64,000 nt of DNA from an uncultured Saccharospirillaceae bacterium (lineage in GTDB: Bacteria; Pseudomonadota; Gammaproteobacteria; Pseudomonadales; Oceanobacteraceae). The position numbers and the translations under genes were made by a program. The notes under the pieces are model-generated. The model did no database searches, had not been told where the DNA came from, and was given only the letters and a program-made list of their open reading frames with translations. Positions 28,300 to 37,117 of this stretch are shown piece after piece (position 1 is the first letter of the stretch; each line of letters starts with the position of its first letter). Location: the NCBI GenBank assembly GCA_947503895.1, contig CANNFT010000001.1, forward strand, positions 496,001-560,000, read 5' to 3'.

Positions 28300-30735
28300 T
28301 CAATTGGGGCGATATGTTGAAACAAGTAGGCCACTATGTCCAGCATTGGCTTCAACTTCCACGGTTCCGTGAGAGAAAGTCCTCAAAACCTGCACATTAT
28401 GCGCCTTAAGTCGAGATTCTACTTGCGGATGAGGGTGACCATAGCCATTGAATCGGCCCGCAGAAATAATAGCCCATTCTGGGTTAACGGCTTTTAAAAA
28501 CGCCGAGGTAGTAGAAGTCCGACTGCCATGATGGGCCACGACCAGCGCATCGGCGCTTAAAAGGTCCTTCGGGTGATCTTGCACCAAGCGATATTCCGCC
28601 TCTTTTTCTATATCCCCTGTAAACAGGATCGACCCTGCGTGAGACGCCACTTTCAGAAGACACGATCCATTATTCCCATCTTGATAGCCTGAAGCTTGAA
28701 ATTGCGTAAATGTCACTGAATCCCAGTTCCAGCGACGGTATTCACAGTGTTCTTGCCCCACAATGCTTTGTACTTTTGGCCCCCAGTCACGCATCACCGC
28801 CAACCCGCCGTTATGATCAGAATCTTCGTGAGTGACATGCACTCGGTGAATCCGCTGCACACCCAGTCGACTTAAAAACGGCATAATCACATAGTCACTG
28901 ATGCCCATTCCACTGGCGAAGCGCCTACCCGTATCCACTAAAATATTATGACTGTGAGTTTGAATCAGCGCAGCGCTCCCTTGCCCTACATCCAGTATAT
29001 GAACTCGGAAATCGCCCGAGTCGATGGTCTCAGGGCGCACCAACACTGCTGCTATTAAGCTTGGCCATAACACCCACTTGAAGGATCGCTGCAATGGACA
29101 CAGTAGAAGGAAAAGAACCGCCAGGAGCACCCATTGATTACCAACATGGATCCACCCCTGAAAATTAGGCAGGGATAAACTCACATAATGTAGACCACCA
29201 AACAAATGTGCAAATGCCTCTCCAGACCACACCAACAACTGAGGCAACCCCAACAATCCATTCAGACTGGCCCCCAAAAGAACGACCGGCAACAAAAGCA
29301 GACTAAAAAGAGGGATAGCGATCAGATTCAGCGCCGCGCCCAGAGGCGACAAAGCCATACCGAAAAGAATTAAAATGCTCCCTCCGACACAAAATGCGCT
29401 GAATTGAGCAGAGCAGAGTGCACGCCAACCGCGCAAGGCCGACCCATTAAATGTCCAAATCAATCCACCTACTATGCCGAACGATAGCCAAGACCCCACA
29501 CGTAAAAACGCCAATGGGTCGATCATCACGACGATGCCTATCGCCGCTGTCAGTACATGAACTGGAGAAATACGCCGAGCAAAAAACCATAACAAAACCA
29601 GCGCAATCGCCATGATGAGTGCTCGCTGGGCAGGCACCTGAAAGCCGGATAGCCACGCATAAAGGCATGCCGCCATCAACCCCATACCATATGCGAACAC
29701 ACCAGATTGAATTAACCATTGGATAGCATGAGCAAGCCTCTGCACCTTGTTAACGGGAAGCACGCTAGCCAAACGGCCAGAAGCCCTGACTGGCCGATGC
29801 GCAAACACATTATGCGACGCCAACACCAAAAGAGGACGTGCCAACCAATAGGTCAGCGCTGTTACAGCCATAAAAACCAAGCCGATATGCAAACCCGACA
29901 CGACAAATAGATGTCCTAGCCCAGTTCGACCCAGCACTCTTTTATCTTCGGCGGAAATTTTGGATTTATCGCCAAACAGTAGAGCTCGAATCCAACCTTC
30001 GCCTGAACGCCCCACCAAAGCCTCATGAGTTTGCACTTTAATGCTTTCGCGAATGCGGTGAATATCTTCTAGAAACACATTGCGTTCATTCGTTGCCGCA
30101 ATCCACTCATGCCCTTCTTTTTTCATATAAGCTTGGCCAGTATACCCCTTGCTGGTCATCCAGTAGCGATAGTCAAACCCACCAGGATTTGCGAATCGAC
30201 CTATTGGCCTCAAGGAAACATTTAAGCGCCAAACTTGGCCATCTTGCCACGTCATTGCGTCGAACAATGAGCGGCACCTATAACAACTCACCAGCCATTT
30301 TCTGCCCGTTAACTCAGATGCAGCATCTTGCTCGTGCAAATCAAAATACACTGGGTCTTGGTCGGAGGAAAACTGCTTGATGACACCGCGAATGTCAGTA
30401 TCGACTTTGTCAGCGGTTTCTGGCAGCGCCTTATTCTCTGCCTCTCTCCAGTGATGGGTCACCCATCCAACACCTAAGAGAAAAGCGAGGCTCATGCTAA
30501 GCCAAGTCGAGGAACGAAAGAGCGTGAGCAAAACATGGCCTGTTCTGCCAAACTGATAACGTGAGCCTCGATAAATGGAAAGCACCCAGGCGATCAACCA
30601 AGCCATCACGGCCAATATCGTAAAGAGGAAGGAAACGACAGGAAATACTTCGAATGCTCGGGCAACTCCCATCAGCTGGGGCAACACAGAGGTCAGCGCC
30701 ATGCCAATAGCAAAAGCGAATAAGGCTTTATTCAT
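28300..30735 (-). CDS. comEC: ComEC/Rec2-family DNA uptake channel
   Basis: Inner-membrane channel that passes single-stranded DNA in natural transformation. It has 811 residues from the ATG at 30735: an N-terminal membrane segment and DUF4131-type soluble part, the Competence domain of many membrane segments with 'LGHLFVVSGLHIGL', and a C-terminal metallo-beta-lactamase domain with 'VTHEDSDHNGG' and 'VAHHGSRTSTT', perhaps a nuclease that degrades the other strand. All parts appear intact. I chose the inner ATG because an AGGTAGG lies before it. With pilZ in the window, natural competence is plausible. Confidence 0.93.
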   Translation of the reverse strand: MNKALFAFAIGMALTSVLPQLMGVARAFEVFPVVSFLFTILAVMAWLIAWVLSIYRGSRYQFGRTGHVLLTLFRSSTWLSMSLAFLLGVGWVTHHWREAENKALPETADKVDTDIRGVIKQFSSDQDPVYFDLHEQDAASELTGRKWLVSCYRCRSLFDAMTWQDGQVWRLNVSLRPIGRFANPGGFDYRYWMTSKGYTGQAYMKKEGHEWIAATNERNVFLEDIHRIRESIKVQTHEALVGRSGEGWIRALLFGDKSKISAEDKRVLGRTGLGHLFVVSGLHIGLVFMAVTALTYWLARPLLVLASHNVFAHRPVRASGRLASVLPVNKVQRLAHAIQWLIQSGVFAYGMGLMAACLYAWLSGFQVPAQRALIMAIALVLLWFFARRISPVHVLTAAIGIVVMIDPLAFLRVGSWLSFGIVGGLIWTFNGSALRGWRALCSAQFSAFCVGGSILILFGMALSPLGAALNLIAIPLFSLLLLPVVLLGASLNGLLGLPQLLVWSGEAFAHLFGGLHYVSLSLPNFQGWIHVGNQWVLLAVLFLLLCPLQRSFKWVLWPSLIAAVLVRPETIDSGDFRVHILDVGQGSAALIQTHSHNILVDTGRRFASGMGISDYVIMPFLSRLGVQRIHRVHVTHEDSDHNGGLAVMRDWGPKVQSIVGQEHCEYRRWNWDSVTFTQFQASGYQDGNNGSCLLKVASHAGSILFTGDIEKEAEYRLVQDHPKDLLSADALVVAHHGSRTSTTSAFLKAVNPEWAIISAGRFNGYGHPHPQVESRLKAHNVQVLRTFSHGTVEVEANAGHSGLLVSTYRPN

Positions 30736-30786
30736 GCTAGAATTGCCTACCTGTAACGTGCATAATTGCCGCCCTCGCAAGGATCG

Positions 30787-31329
30787 ATGTCTGAGTTTGC
30801 TATGTTAAAACAAGTCTTCCAAAAGTATTTCCCGTCGCCTCAGACGATCCAAGAACACCCTTCGTTACAATTCCTTGGCAAATTACTTCACGACCCCAAT
30901 CTGTGGCACTTGAATCGTCGTTCCATATCCCGCGCATTCATCGTTGGCGTTTTTTGTGCCTTTCTGCCCATGCCATTTCAGATGGTTGTTGCCGCCGTCA
31001 TTGGTATCATGGTGCGATCCAATCTCCCTATCTCGATTGGCTTGGTCTGGATCAGCAACCCCATTACCATTCCACCCATTTTTTACTTCACATATTTAGT
31101 CGGGGCGGAAATCTTAGACTTACCTTCAAGGCCATTTGAAATAGAGCTTTCCGTTGAGTGGGCCATGACAGAACTTGGTGCCATCTGGAAACCCTTGTTG
31201 CTAGGCTCATTGATTTGCGGTGTGATTTTTTCGTCCATCGGGTACATCGGCATTCGATTATTTTGGCGCTGGCATGTCATTCGTCATTGGAACAAACGCA
31301 AGCTTCAACGCCAACAGCGCAAGCCCTAA
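30787..31329 (+). CDS. DUF2062-family membrane protein
   Basis: About 180 residues, function unknown. The family start 'FQKYFPSPQTIQEHPSLQFLGKLLHDPNLWHLNRRS' (seen in parts) is clear, followed by three or four membrane segments with 'FLPMPFQMVVAAVIGI' and 'WISNPITIPPIFYFTY', the DUF2062 core. The start may be ATG 30787 or the more family-like ATG 30802. Divergent from comEC and convergent with lolD, with a shared terminator. In Pseudomonas this gene also sits between comEC and lolC/lolD. Confidence 0.88.
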   Translation: MSEFAMLKQVFQKYFPSPQTIQEHPSLQFLGKLLHDPNLWHLNRRSISRAFIVGVFCAFLPMPFQMVVAAVIGIMVRSNLPISIGLVWISNPITIPPIFYFTYLVGAEILDLPSRPFEIELSVEWAMTELGAIWKPLLLGSLICGVIFSSIGYIGIRLFWRWHVIRHWNKRKLQRQQRKP

Positions 31330-31348
31330 ATACAGAAGAAGGTATGAA

Positions 31349-31383
31349 AAAAAACCATTGTGCAAATGCCCAATGGTTTTTTT
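31349..31383. terminator. Bidirectional terminator between DUF2062 gene and lolD
   Basis: Arms AAAAAACCATTG (31349-31360) and CAATGGTTTTTTT (31371-31383) enclose a 10-nt loop. A and T runs on both sides suit termination of both convergent transcripts. Confidence 0.85.
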
Positions 31384-31409
31384 ATAAGTAACGGAGTGAC
31401 GTGCTATTT

Positions 31410-32102
31410 TTATGCGTCCAGTGTTAATCGGCCGTCATTGAGGTGATATATCTTTTCAGCTTGGCCTGCAAAATCCAAGTCATGAGTCACGATGATAAAA
31501 GCGGTTTTCACCCGTTCATTCAACGCACGCAGTAACGCTTGGATTGACTCCGCCGTGTGACGATCCAAGTTACCGGTAGGTTCATCCATTAATACAATGG
31601 CAGGCTCTGTCACCAGTGCTCTTGCAATGGCGACGCGCTGACGCTCCCCACCCGATAACTCTGCTGGCTTATGCTCACATCGCGAAGCCAACCCTACTTG
31701 CTCAAGCATATGAAGTGCGGTGGCACGCGCTTCTTTTTTATGAATGCCTTTGATCCATAGCGGCATGGCCACGTTCTCAAGTGCCGAAAATTCCGGCAAC
31801 AGATGATGAAACTGATACACAAATCCTAAGTGATTATTTCTTAATTGACCCAGCTTTTCATCAGCATGTCCGCGAATATCTTCTCCTAGCCACGTGACCC
31901 TACCCGAAGAAGGGTCATCTAATCCGCCAACCATGTTTAAAAACGTTGTTTTACCTGAACCAGAAGCACCAACGATGGAAACCCATTCACCCTGCTCAAG
32001 GTGAAAATCGAGGTTATCTAAAACACGTAACGGCTCTGGCCCTACCTGATATTCTTTTACGAGTTGCTCACAAGTCAGCACAGATTGGATTTTAGATGTC
32101 AT
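31410..32102 (-). CDS. lolD: Lipoprotein-releasing system ATP-binding protein LolD
   Basis: ATPase of the Lol complex that extracts lipoproteins from the inner membrane. It has 230 residues from the ATG at 32102, with Walker A 'GASGSGKTT', signature 'LSGGERQRVAIARAL', Walker B 'IVLMDEPTGNLD' and the LolD-typical 'YQFHHLLPEFSALENVAMPL' (in part). It overlaps the upstream permease gene by 11 nt, so the two are coupled. MacB and FtsE are close relatives; the HHLLPEF segment and the partner favour LolD. Confidence 0.94.
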   Translation of the reverse strand: MTSKIQSVLTCEQLVKEYQVGPEPLRVLDNLDFHLEQGEWVSIVGASGSGKTTFLNMVGGLDDPSSGRVTWLGEDIRGHADEKLGQLRNNHLGFVYQFHHLLPEFSALENVAMPLWIKGIHKKEARATALHMLEQVGLASRCEHKPAELSGGERQRVAIARALVTEPAIVLMDEPTGNLDRHTAESIQALLRALNERVKTAFIIVTHDLDFAGQAEKIYHLNDGRLTLDA

Positions 32103-33336
32103 AACGTAGTGCCTCTGCTGGCTGAACTTTCGACGCACGATAAGCTGGGTAAATAGTCGCTGCGAAAGCCAATAATAAGCCCCCCATGGATATCACTAGT
32201 ACATCCATCCAACGAATCTCTGAAGGTAAATAACTGATAAAATAAACGTTCGCATTGAGGAATTGAACGCCGAGCAAGGTCTCTAGTCCGGCCACTAAAT
32301 CGGTCACCGTCATAGCAAGCAACAATCCGAGTAAAACACCAATTACCACACCCACTACACCAATAATCACCCCTTGAACCAAAAACACTTTCAGTATTGA
32401 ACGCGAAGACATACCAAGGGTACGCAGAATGGCGATATCACTTTGCTTATCGGTCACGACCATCACCAACGTAGAGACAATATTAAAAGCGGCGACTGCT
32501 ACGATGACAAACAGTAGCAACCCAATCATGGTTTTTTCCATTTTAATCGCTTGGAATAAATTACCATGGGTTCGTGTCCAGTTATCCGAACGATAATATC
32601 CCGGTAATTCAGCAGCCAATTGCCAAGCTATTTGAGGCGCGCGGAACAAATCCTCGGTCTGCAAACGAACACCCTGTACCTTGCCGGGAATTCTCGCGAG
32701 CTTGGCTGCATCTTCAAGATGGATATACGCAAAAGAGGCGTCTAGCTCTGCGCCCACTGAAAAAATACCACTGACAGTGAATCGCTTGAGTCTAGGCATG
32801 ACACCAGCTGGAGTCAGACTTGCCTCAGGCATAATCAATGTGACTTTGTCACCCATTGAGGCGCCCAATTGCCTTGCCAGAAGATCACCCAGAATGATTT
32901 GATAATCTCCCCCCTTAAGCGAATCAAATGAACCCTTTTTGATGAAATTCGGCAAGATTGAAACTTTCTCTTCATGTGCGGGATCCACACCATTAACCAT
33001 GACGCCTTCTACCCGGCCTCGATGAGACAACATGCCTTGAATATTGACAAACGGCGCGATGCCAATCACTCCTTCTGTATTCATAATGGTATCTGACAGC
33101 GACTGCCAATCTTCGATGGCATCGCCACCTTTGACAGACGCATGTGGAACCATACCCAGGATACGTTCACGTAATTCACGCTCAAAGCCATTCATAACAG
33201 AGAGCACCAAAATCAATACCGCCACGCCTAGTGCTAGGCCAGCTATTGATATACCGGATATGAACGAGATGAAGTGGTTTCGGCGCTTAGCACCGGTGTA
33301 GCGCCAACCAATGGTAAAGGGTAAGGATTTCAACAT
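32092..33336 (-). CDS. Lipoprotein-releasing permease, LolC/LolE (LolF) family
   Basis: Inner-membrane permease of 414 residues: membrane segment at about 25-48, a periplasmic domain to about 265, and three C-terminal segments of the FtsX type. 'GWRYTGAKRRNHFISFISGISI' and 'VMNGFERELRERILGMVPH' (in part) mark the LolC/E family, and it ends 'PAEALRYDI'. Only one such gene is present beside lolD, whereas E. coli has lolC and lolE flanking lolD. A LolF-type homodimer is therefore likely, unless lolE lies outside the window. Confidence 0.92.
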   Translation of the reverse strand: MLKSLPFTIGWRYTGAKRRNHFISFISGISIAGLALGVAVLILVLSVMNGFERELRERILGMVPHASVKGGDAIEDWQSLSDTIMNTEGVIGIAPFVNIQGMLSHRGRVEGVMVNGVDPAHEEKVSILPNFIKKGSFDSLKGGDYQIILGDLLARQLGASMGDKVTLIMPEASLTPAGVMPRLKRFTVSGIFSVGAELDASFAYIHLEDAAKLARIPGKVQGVRLQTEDLFRAPQIAWQLAAELPGYYRSDNWTRTHGNLFQAIKMEKTMIGLLLFVIVAVAAFNIVSTLVMVVTDKQSDIAILRTLGMSSRSILKVFLVQGVIIGVVGVVIGVLLGLLLAMTVTDLVAGLETLLGVQFLNANVYFISYLPSEIRWMDVLVISMGGLLLAFAATIYPAYRASKVQPAEALRYDI

Positions 33337-33515
33337 TCGGGTGTTTACTGACTACAAATTAAATGACTGCCTAGCCTAATGAAAACCCTGACTAAATGAA
33401 ATGGTCAAGCCCAATTAATAACGCTAAAATCCTCTCATAACTGCAAACTGCTGGTTTTGTTATGCTAGCGGTTATGGCTCTGCTCATTAAAGCCCCAGCT
33501 TCGAATGGAAAGTAT

Positions 33516-33878
33516 ATGAACTGCTCTCAATTAAACTGGCTCCGCCATCCCCTCATGGCTCTATTGATAGCTGTTATCGGACTCACCGTGCAGGCCGAAG
33601 AATCACAAGACTCTGAGGAGGTCGTGACGAAAACAGTCGAAGTTGAAGTGGTGACTGAAACCATCACTCTGCCACTCAGTGAAAAAACGATTAATAAACG
33701 GGGAGACTTACCTAAGCGTGGAGCCAGCGAACAATCTGTCGCGCAACAATACGGCGAACCAGATGAATCTTTTCCAGCACGCGGCAATCCGCCCATTTCG
33801 CGCTGGGTTTACCCTGAATTTACCGTTTACTTTGAATCAGGCTGGGTAATCCATAGCGTTCTCAAGCCCAAGCAGTAG
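33516..33878 (+). CDS. Small secreted protein of unknown function
   Basis: 120 residues with an N-terminal signal peptide ('HPLMALLIAVIGLTVQAEE'). After a charged, V/T/E-rich stretch it has a short conserved-looking end: 'AQQYGEPDESFPARGNPPISRWVYPEF' (in part) and 'VYFESGWVIHSV'. I recall similar small periplasmic proteins in Pseudomonas-like bacteria, with no known role; the end pattern resembles the compact folds of SmpA-like proteins but this is weak. The ATG at 33516 with GGAA upstream is preferred over one at 33462 because it begins directly before the signal sequence. Upstream of aguA, 65 nt apart. Confidence 0.7.
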   Translation: MNCSQLNWLRHPLMALLIAVIGLTVQAEESQDSEEVVTKTVEVEVVTETITLPLSEKTINKRGDLPKRGASEQSVAQQYGEPDESFPARGNPPISRWVYPEFTVYFESGWVIHSVLKPKQ

Positions 33879-33943
33879 CGCATCTGCCCATTACTGAGCC
33901 ATTAAATGCTCTTAATTTCGTAACTATTAATTCGAGTGTCGTT

Positions 33944-35014
33944 ATGTCCATTCATTTCCCGCCAGAGTGGCACCCACAGTTTGGCGTGCAACTCACCTGG
34001 CCTCACGCAGAAACAGACTGGCAATGGATTTTGCCCGAGGTCACTCAGTTTTATTTTTCATTGGCCAATACCATTCTTGAATATGAAAATCTGGTTATTT
34101 GTGCTCACACGCCAGCCCTAGCAGACGAAATTAAGCGCGGCCTATCATCGTCAAAATACGAAGCCTACATTTATGTCTGCCCATCCAATGACACATGGGC
34201 AAGAGACCACGGACCGATATTTACGTTTGATAATGGCCAGCTCGCCATTCGAGATTTTCAATTTAATGGCTGGGGCAATAAATTCGATGCCCATCTCGAT
34301 AACCAAATTACACAGTGTTTAGCCCAAAAAGGCGCTTATCCAACTGACAACCGAAGAGAACGCTCATTGGTCCTTGAAGGTGGCAGTATTGAAAGTGATG
34401 GCCTTGGTACATTGCTCACGACAAAAGCCTGCTTGTTAAACAAGAATCGCAATCCGACGCTTTCTCAATCTGAAATCGAGACAGAACTCAAGCAGCAGCT
34501 CGGGGTGAGCAATATCCTTTGGTTAGAAAACGGGCACCTTGACGGCGACGATACCGATGCACACATCGATACCCTTGCCCGCCTCTGCCCTCAAAACCGC
34601 ATCGTGTTTCAGGGCTGCCAAGACACCAGCGACTCGCACTACGCCAGTTTACAGGCAATGAAACAAGAACTAGCGGAATTTAAAAATGCACTCGGTGAGC
34701 CATTTGAACTGTTTGAACTCCCTTTGCCTCAGCCAGTCTATGAAAGCAGTGTTCAGACATCAGAAACCACCAAGACTGATGAGCAAAATCATCAACAACG
34801 ACTCCCTGCTACCTATGCTAACTTTTTAATCATCAACGGGGCGGTTCTTTTTCCAGTATACAATTTACCCCAAGATGAGCAGGCCGTTCAGGTTATGCAA
34901 CAAGCCATGCCCGAGCACACAATTGTCCCTGTAGATTGCTCTGTACTGGTTCGTCAATATGGAAGTTTGCACTGTATTACCATGCAAATCCCAGATAGAT
35001 CAGACCCATTGTAA
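33944..35014 (+). CDS. aguA: Agmatine deiminase
   Basis: Hydrolyses agmatine to N-carbamoylputrescine and ammonia. It has 356 residues and the pentein (guanidino-group-modifying) fold. Seen: 'WARDHGPIF', 'VLEGGSIESDG', the substrate-binding and catalytic 'NGHLDGDDTDAHIDTLAR' and the nucleophile C344 in 'SLHCITMQIP'. With aguB 131 nt downstream it converts agmatine to putrescine. Porphyromonas-type peptidylarginine deiminase is the same Pfam family; the aguB neighbour settles the call. No arginine decarboxylase gene is visible. Confidence 0.95.
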   Translation: MSIHFPPEWHPQFGVQLTWPHAETDWQWILPEVTQFYFSLANTILEYENLVICAHTPALADEIKRGLSSSKYEAYIYVCPSNDTWARDHGPIFTFDNGQLAIRDFQFNGWGNKFDAHLDNQITQCLAQKGAYPTDNRRERSLVLEGGSIESDGLGTLLTTKACLLNKNRNPTLSQSEIETELKQQLGVSNILWLENGHLDGDDTDAHIDTLARLCPQNRIVFQGCQDTSDSHYASLQAMKQELAEFKNALGEPFELFELPLPQPVYESSVQTSETTKTDEQNHQQRLPATYANFLIINGAVLFPVYNLPQDEQAVQVMQQAMPEHTIVPVDCSVLVRQYGSLHCITMQIPDRSDPL

Positions 35015-35145
35015 ATACAAATAAATAATGGCGGACTGCAATGCCAATCCGTACATTACGAAAGACCCAGTGATATACATTTTTAATCAGTCAACACTTC
35101 AGTGATGCCTCTATATTTAAAAGAGCATACTTTAAAGGTCTAAAA

Positions 35146-36045
35146 ATGAGCCGAAATATTCAAGTTGTTGGTATTCAGCAGCAGTGTTTCACAGACAAAA
35201 CTCAGTCATATCAAAGAACAGCACAATTGATTGAGCAGAGCTTATCCTCTCACCCTGACTTAATTGTGCTGCAGGAACTGCACGCCACTCAGTATTTTTG
35301 CCAAACAGAAGAAGCACACTTCTTCGATTTAGCTGAGCCGCTTGATGGCCCAACCGCGCAATTCTTGAGCGAGCAAGCCGTCAAAGCAAATTCTGTCATA
35401 ATCGGCTCTATTTTCGAACGCCGTGCTGCTGGCATCTACCACAACACAGCATTAGTGTTTGATAAAGACGGCTCGCTGGCAGGCTACTATCGCAAAATGC
35501 ATATTCCTGATGACCCAGGGTTCTATGAAAAATACTACTTCACACCGGGCGATACGCCGGGATTTGAGCCGATACAAACCAGTATTGGGAAATTAGGCGT
35601 CATGGTCTGCTGGGATCAATGGTATCCCGAAGGGGCACGATTGATGGCACTCAAGGGTGCTGAAGTACTAATTTACCCAACGGCTATCGGATGGGACTTA
35701 GAAGATGACAAAGAAGAACAAGGGCGTCAGCGAGATGCTTGGATAGGCGTTCAACGAGGCCATAGCATCGCAAATAACCTGCCTGTCATTGCCATCAATC
35801 GAGTTGGGCACGAGCTTGATCCGAGTGAGAATAGTCAAGGTATCGCATTTTGGGGGCATTCATTTATTACTGGGCCTCAGGGTGAGTTTCTTGATCATGC
35901 AGACCATCAAAATGAATGCATCTTGAAAGCAAATATAGACTTGCAAAAAATTGAGTCAGTGCGACGAATTTGGCCATACTTCAGAGATCGACGGATAGAC
36001 CAATACAAAGGTCTTGATGCCCGCTACCTTGATGATTCTAAATAA
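35146..36045 (+). CDS. aguB: N-carbamoylputrescine amidase
   Basis: Releases putrescine, CO2 and ammonia from N-carbamoylputrescine. It is a 299-residue nitrilase-superfamily enzyme with the catalytic triad in 'LQELHATQYFCQ' (Glu), 'YYRKMHIPDDPGFYEKYYF' (Lys, in part) and 'VMVCWDQWYPEGAR' (Cys). The segment 'MHIPDDPGFYEKYYFTPG' is specific to this subfamily. Second gene of the agu pair. A 9-bp inverted repeat follows at 36064-36094 but lacks a T-run. Confidence 0.95.
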   Translation: MSRNIQVVGIQQQCFTDKTQSYQRTAQLIEQSLSSHPDLIVLQELHATQYFCQTEEAHFFDLAEPLDGPTAQFLSEQAVKANSVIIGSIFERRAAGIYHNTALVFDKDGSLAGYYRKMHIPDDPGFYEKYYFTPGDTPGFEPIQTSIGKLGVMVCWDQWYPEGARLMALKGAEVLIYPTAIGWDLEDDKEEQGRQRDAWIGVQRGHSIANNLPVIAINRVGHELDPSENSQGIAFWGHSFITGPQGEFLDHADHQNECILKANIDLQKIESVRRIWPYFRDRRIDQYKGLDARYLDDSK

Positions 36046-36163
36046 ATAAAAGCCATTACAAACAAACGCTTGCCATATTAATCGCCAAGCGTTTGATTGC
36101 TGTACAACTAGACTATACACGCTAATATAAGAGTAGTGTATTTCTGCATATAAGGGTGGGACC

Positions 36164-36868
36164 GTGAAAAACAGACGACATCAAAAAGACTTTCCTTTCT
36201 TCACATCCTCATTCATAGCACTGGCCTCAGTTATCTATATACCGCACAGCTTTGCAGAAGTAGAAGAGCTATCCAATATTGAAATGACAGAAGCCTACAT
36301 CGAAGATGGCAATATTGTTGTGAAGCAAAAGCGTCACACAACCCCCTCCCCAAGCACTGTGCAAAAACCAAAAGTTAAAGTAAGGATAAATCTCGGACCC
36401 GGTGAAGAAGCCGTCAGTGAAGTTGATCAGGTCAGAGAGCAAGATCAACAATTAAGTACGAACCGTTCCAATACCGAGACCGAAGTCAATCGAGATCAAG
36501 CGTTGAAGCAACTTAACCAAGCTGAACTGGCTAACGTCAATGCGCAAGTACCCTCCTACTCCGTGGAATCTCAAGCCTCACTCGCCAACCAAGCATTCGC
36601 ACATGAAGCCGTCAGAACCAGCCTAGGATTAAGCTCAGACACCCAAATTACCAATGCCCACATGACGCAATACATGCAACAATTTAACGGGCAGATTTCG
36701 GGCAGCATCACCGGTCAACAGCAGTCCTTCACCAATAGCGGCTTCCAAATTAGCATTCCTAACTTAGGTGGATACCAGCCTGGCAACCACCCTTCTGGCG
36801 ATGGCAACATCAACGTCCAAGTGACAGACCAACAGATTATTTGGAATTTTTTATACCCACAGGAATAA
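36164..36868 (+). CDS. Secreted protein of unknown function, N/Q/S-rich
   Basis: 234 residues from a GTG with AAGGG 8 nt upstream. Residues 1-32 look like a signal peptide with a basic start and a hydrophobic 'SSFIALASVIYIP' ending in 'HSFAEV'. The rest is hydrophilic: an acidic part ('EMTEAYIEDGNIVVKQKRH'), a proline-rich linker, a Q/N/E-rich likely helical part (about 85-130), and an N/Q/S/G-rich end with 'GQISGSITGQQQSFTNSG' and 'GDGNINVQVTDQQIIWN'. No cysteines. I do not recognise the family. It could be a periplasmic or extracellular matrix protein; the diguanylate cyclase gene downstream is suggestive only. Confidence 0.65.
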   Translation: MKNRRHQKDFPFFTSSFIALASVIYIPHSFAEVEELSNIEMTEAYIEDGNIVVKQKRHTTPSPSTVQKPKVKVRINLGPGEEAVSEVDQVREQDQQLSTNRSNTETEVNRDQALKQLNQAELANVNAQVPSYSVESQASLANQAFAHEAVRTSLGLSSDTQITNAHMTQYMQQFNGQISGSITGQQQSFTNSGFQISIPNLGGYQPGNHPSGDGNINVQVTDQQIIWNFLYPQE

Positions 36869-37117
36869 TGCGTACGTAATCATGTTGCAAAGCACTCGCA
36901 CACCAAAGCACGCCGTGCCGGAGCCATCGTGACACCTTAAAAAAACAGCGACGCTACATTACGCATCCAATCCACCACTCTATGTCACAGGTCTGTTCAC
37001 GCCAGATATTTAACTCTACAGGCCAAATATATTGATATTCATAAGCAGAACGACCTATTGAGAACTACGCTTTTCTAATACCACTTCAATCCACAAGGGG
37101 CAAAGGTAGGCTGACTT

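Noticed and set aside
36064..36094. Inverted repeat AAACGCTTG/CAAGCGTTT after aguB as a terminator
   Set aside because: The stem is fair but no T-run follows, so I did not call a terminator.
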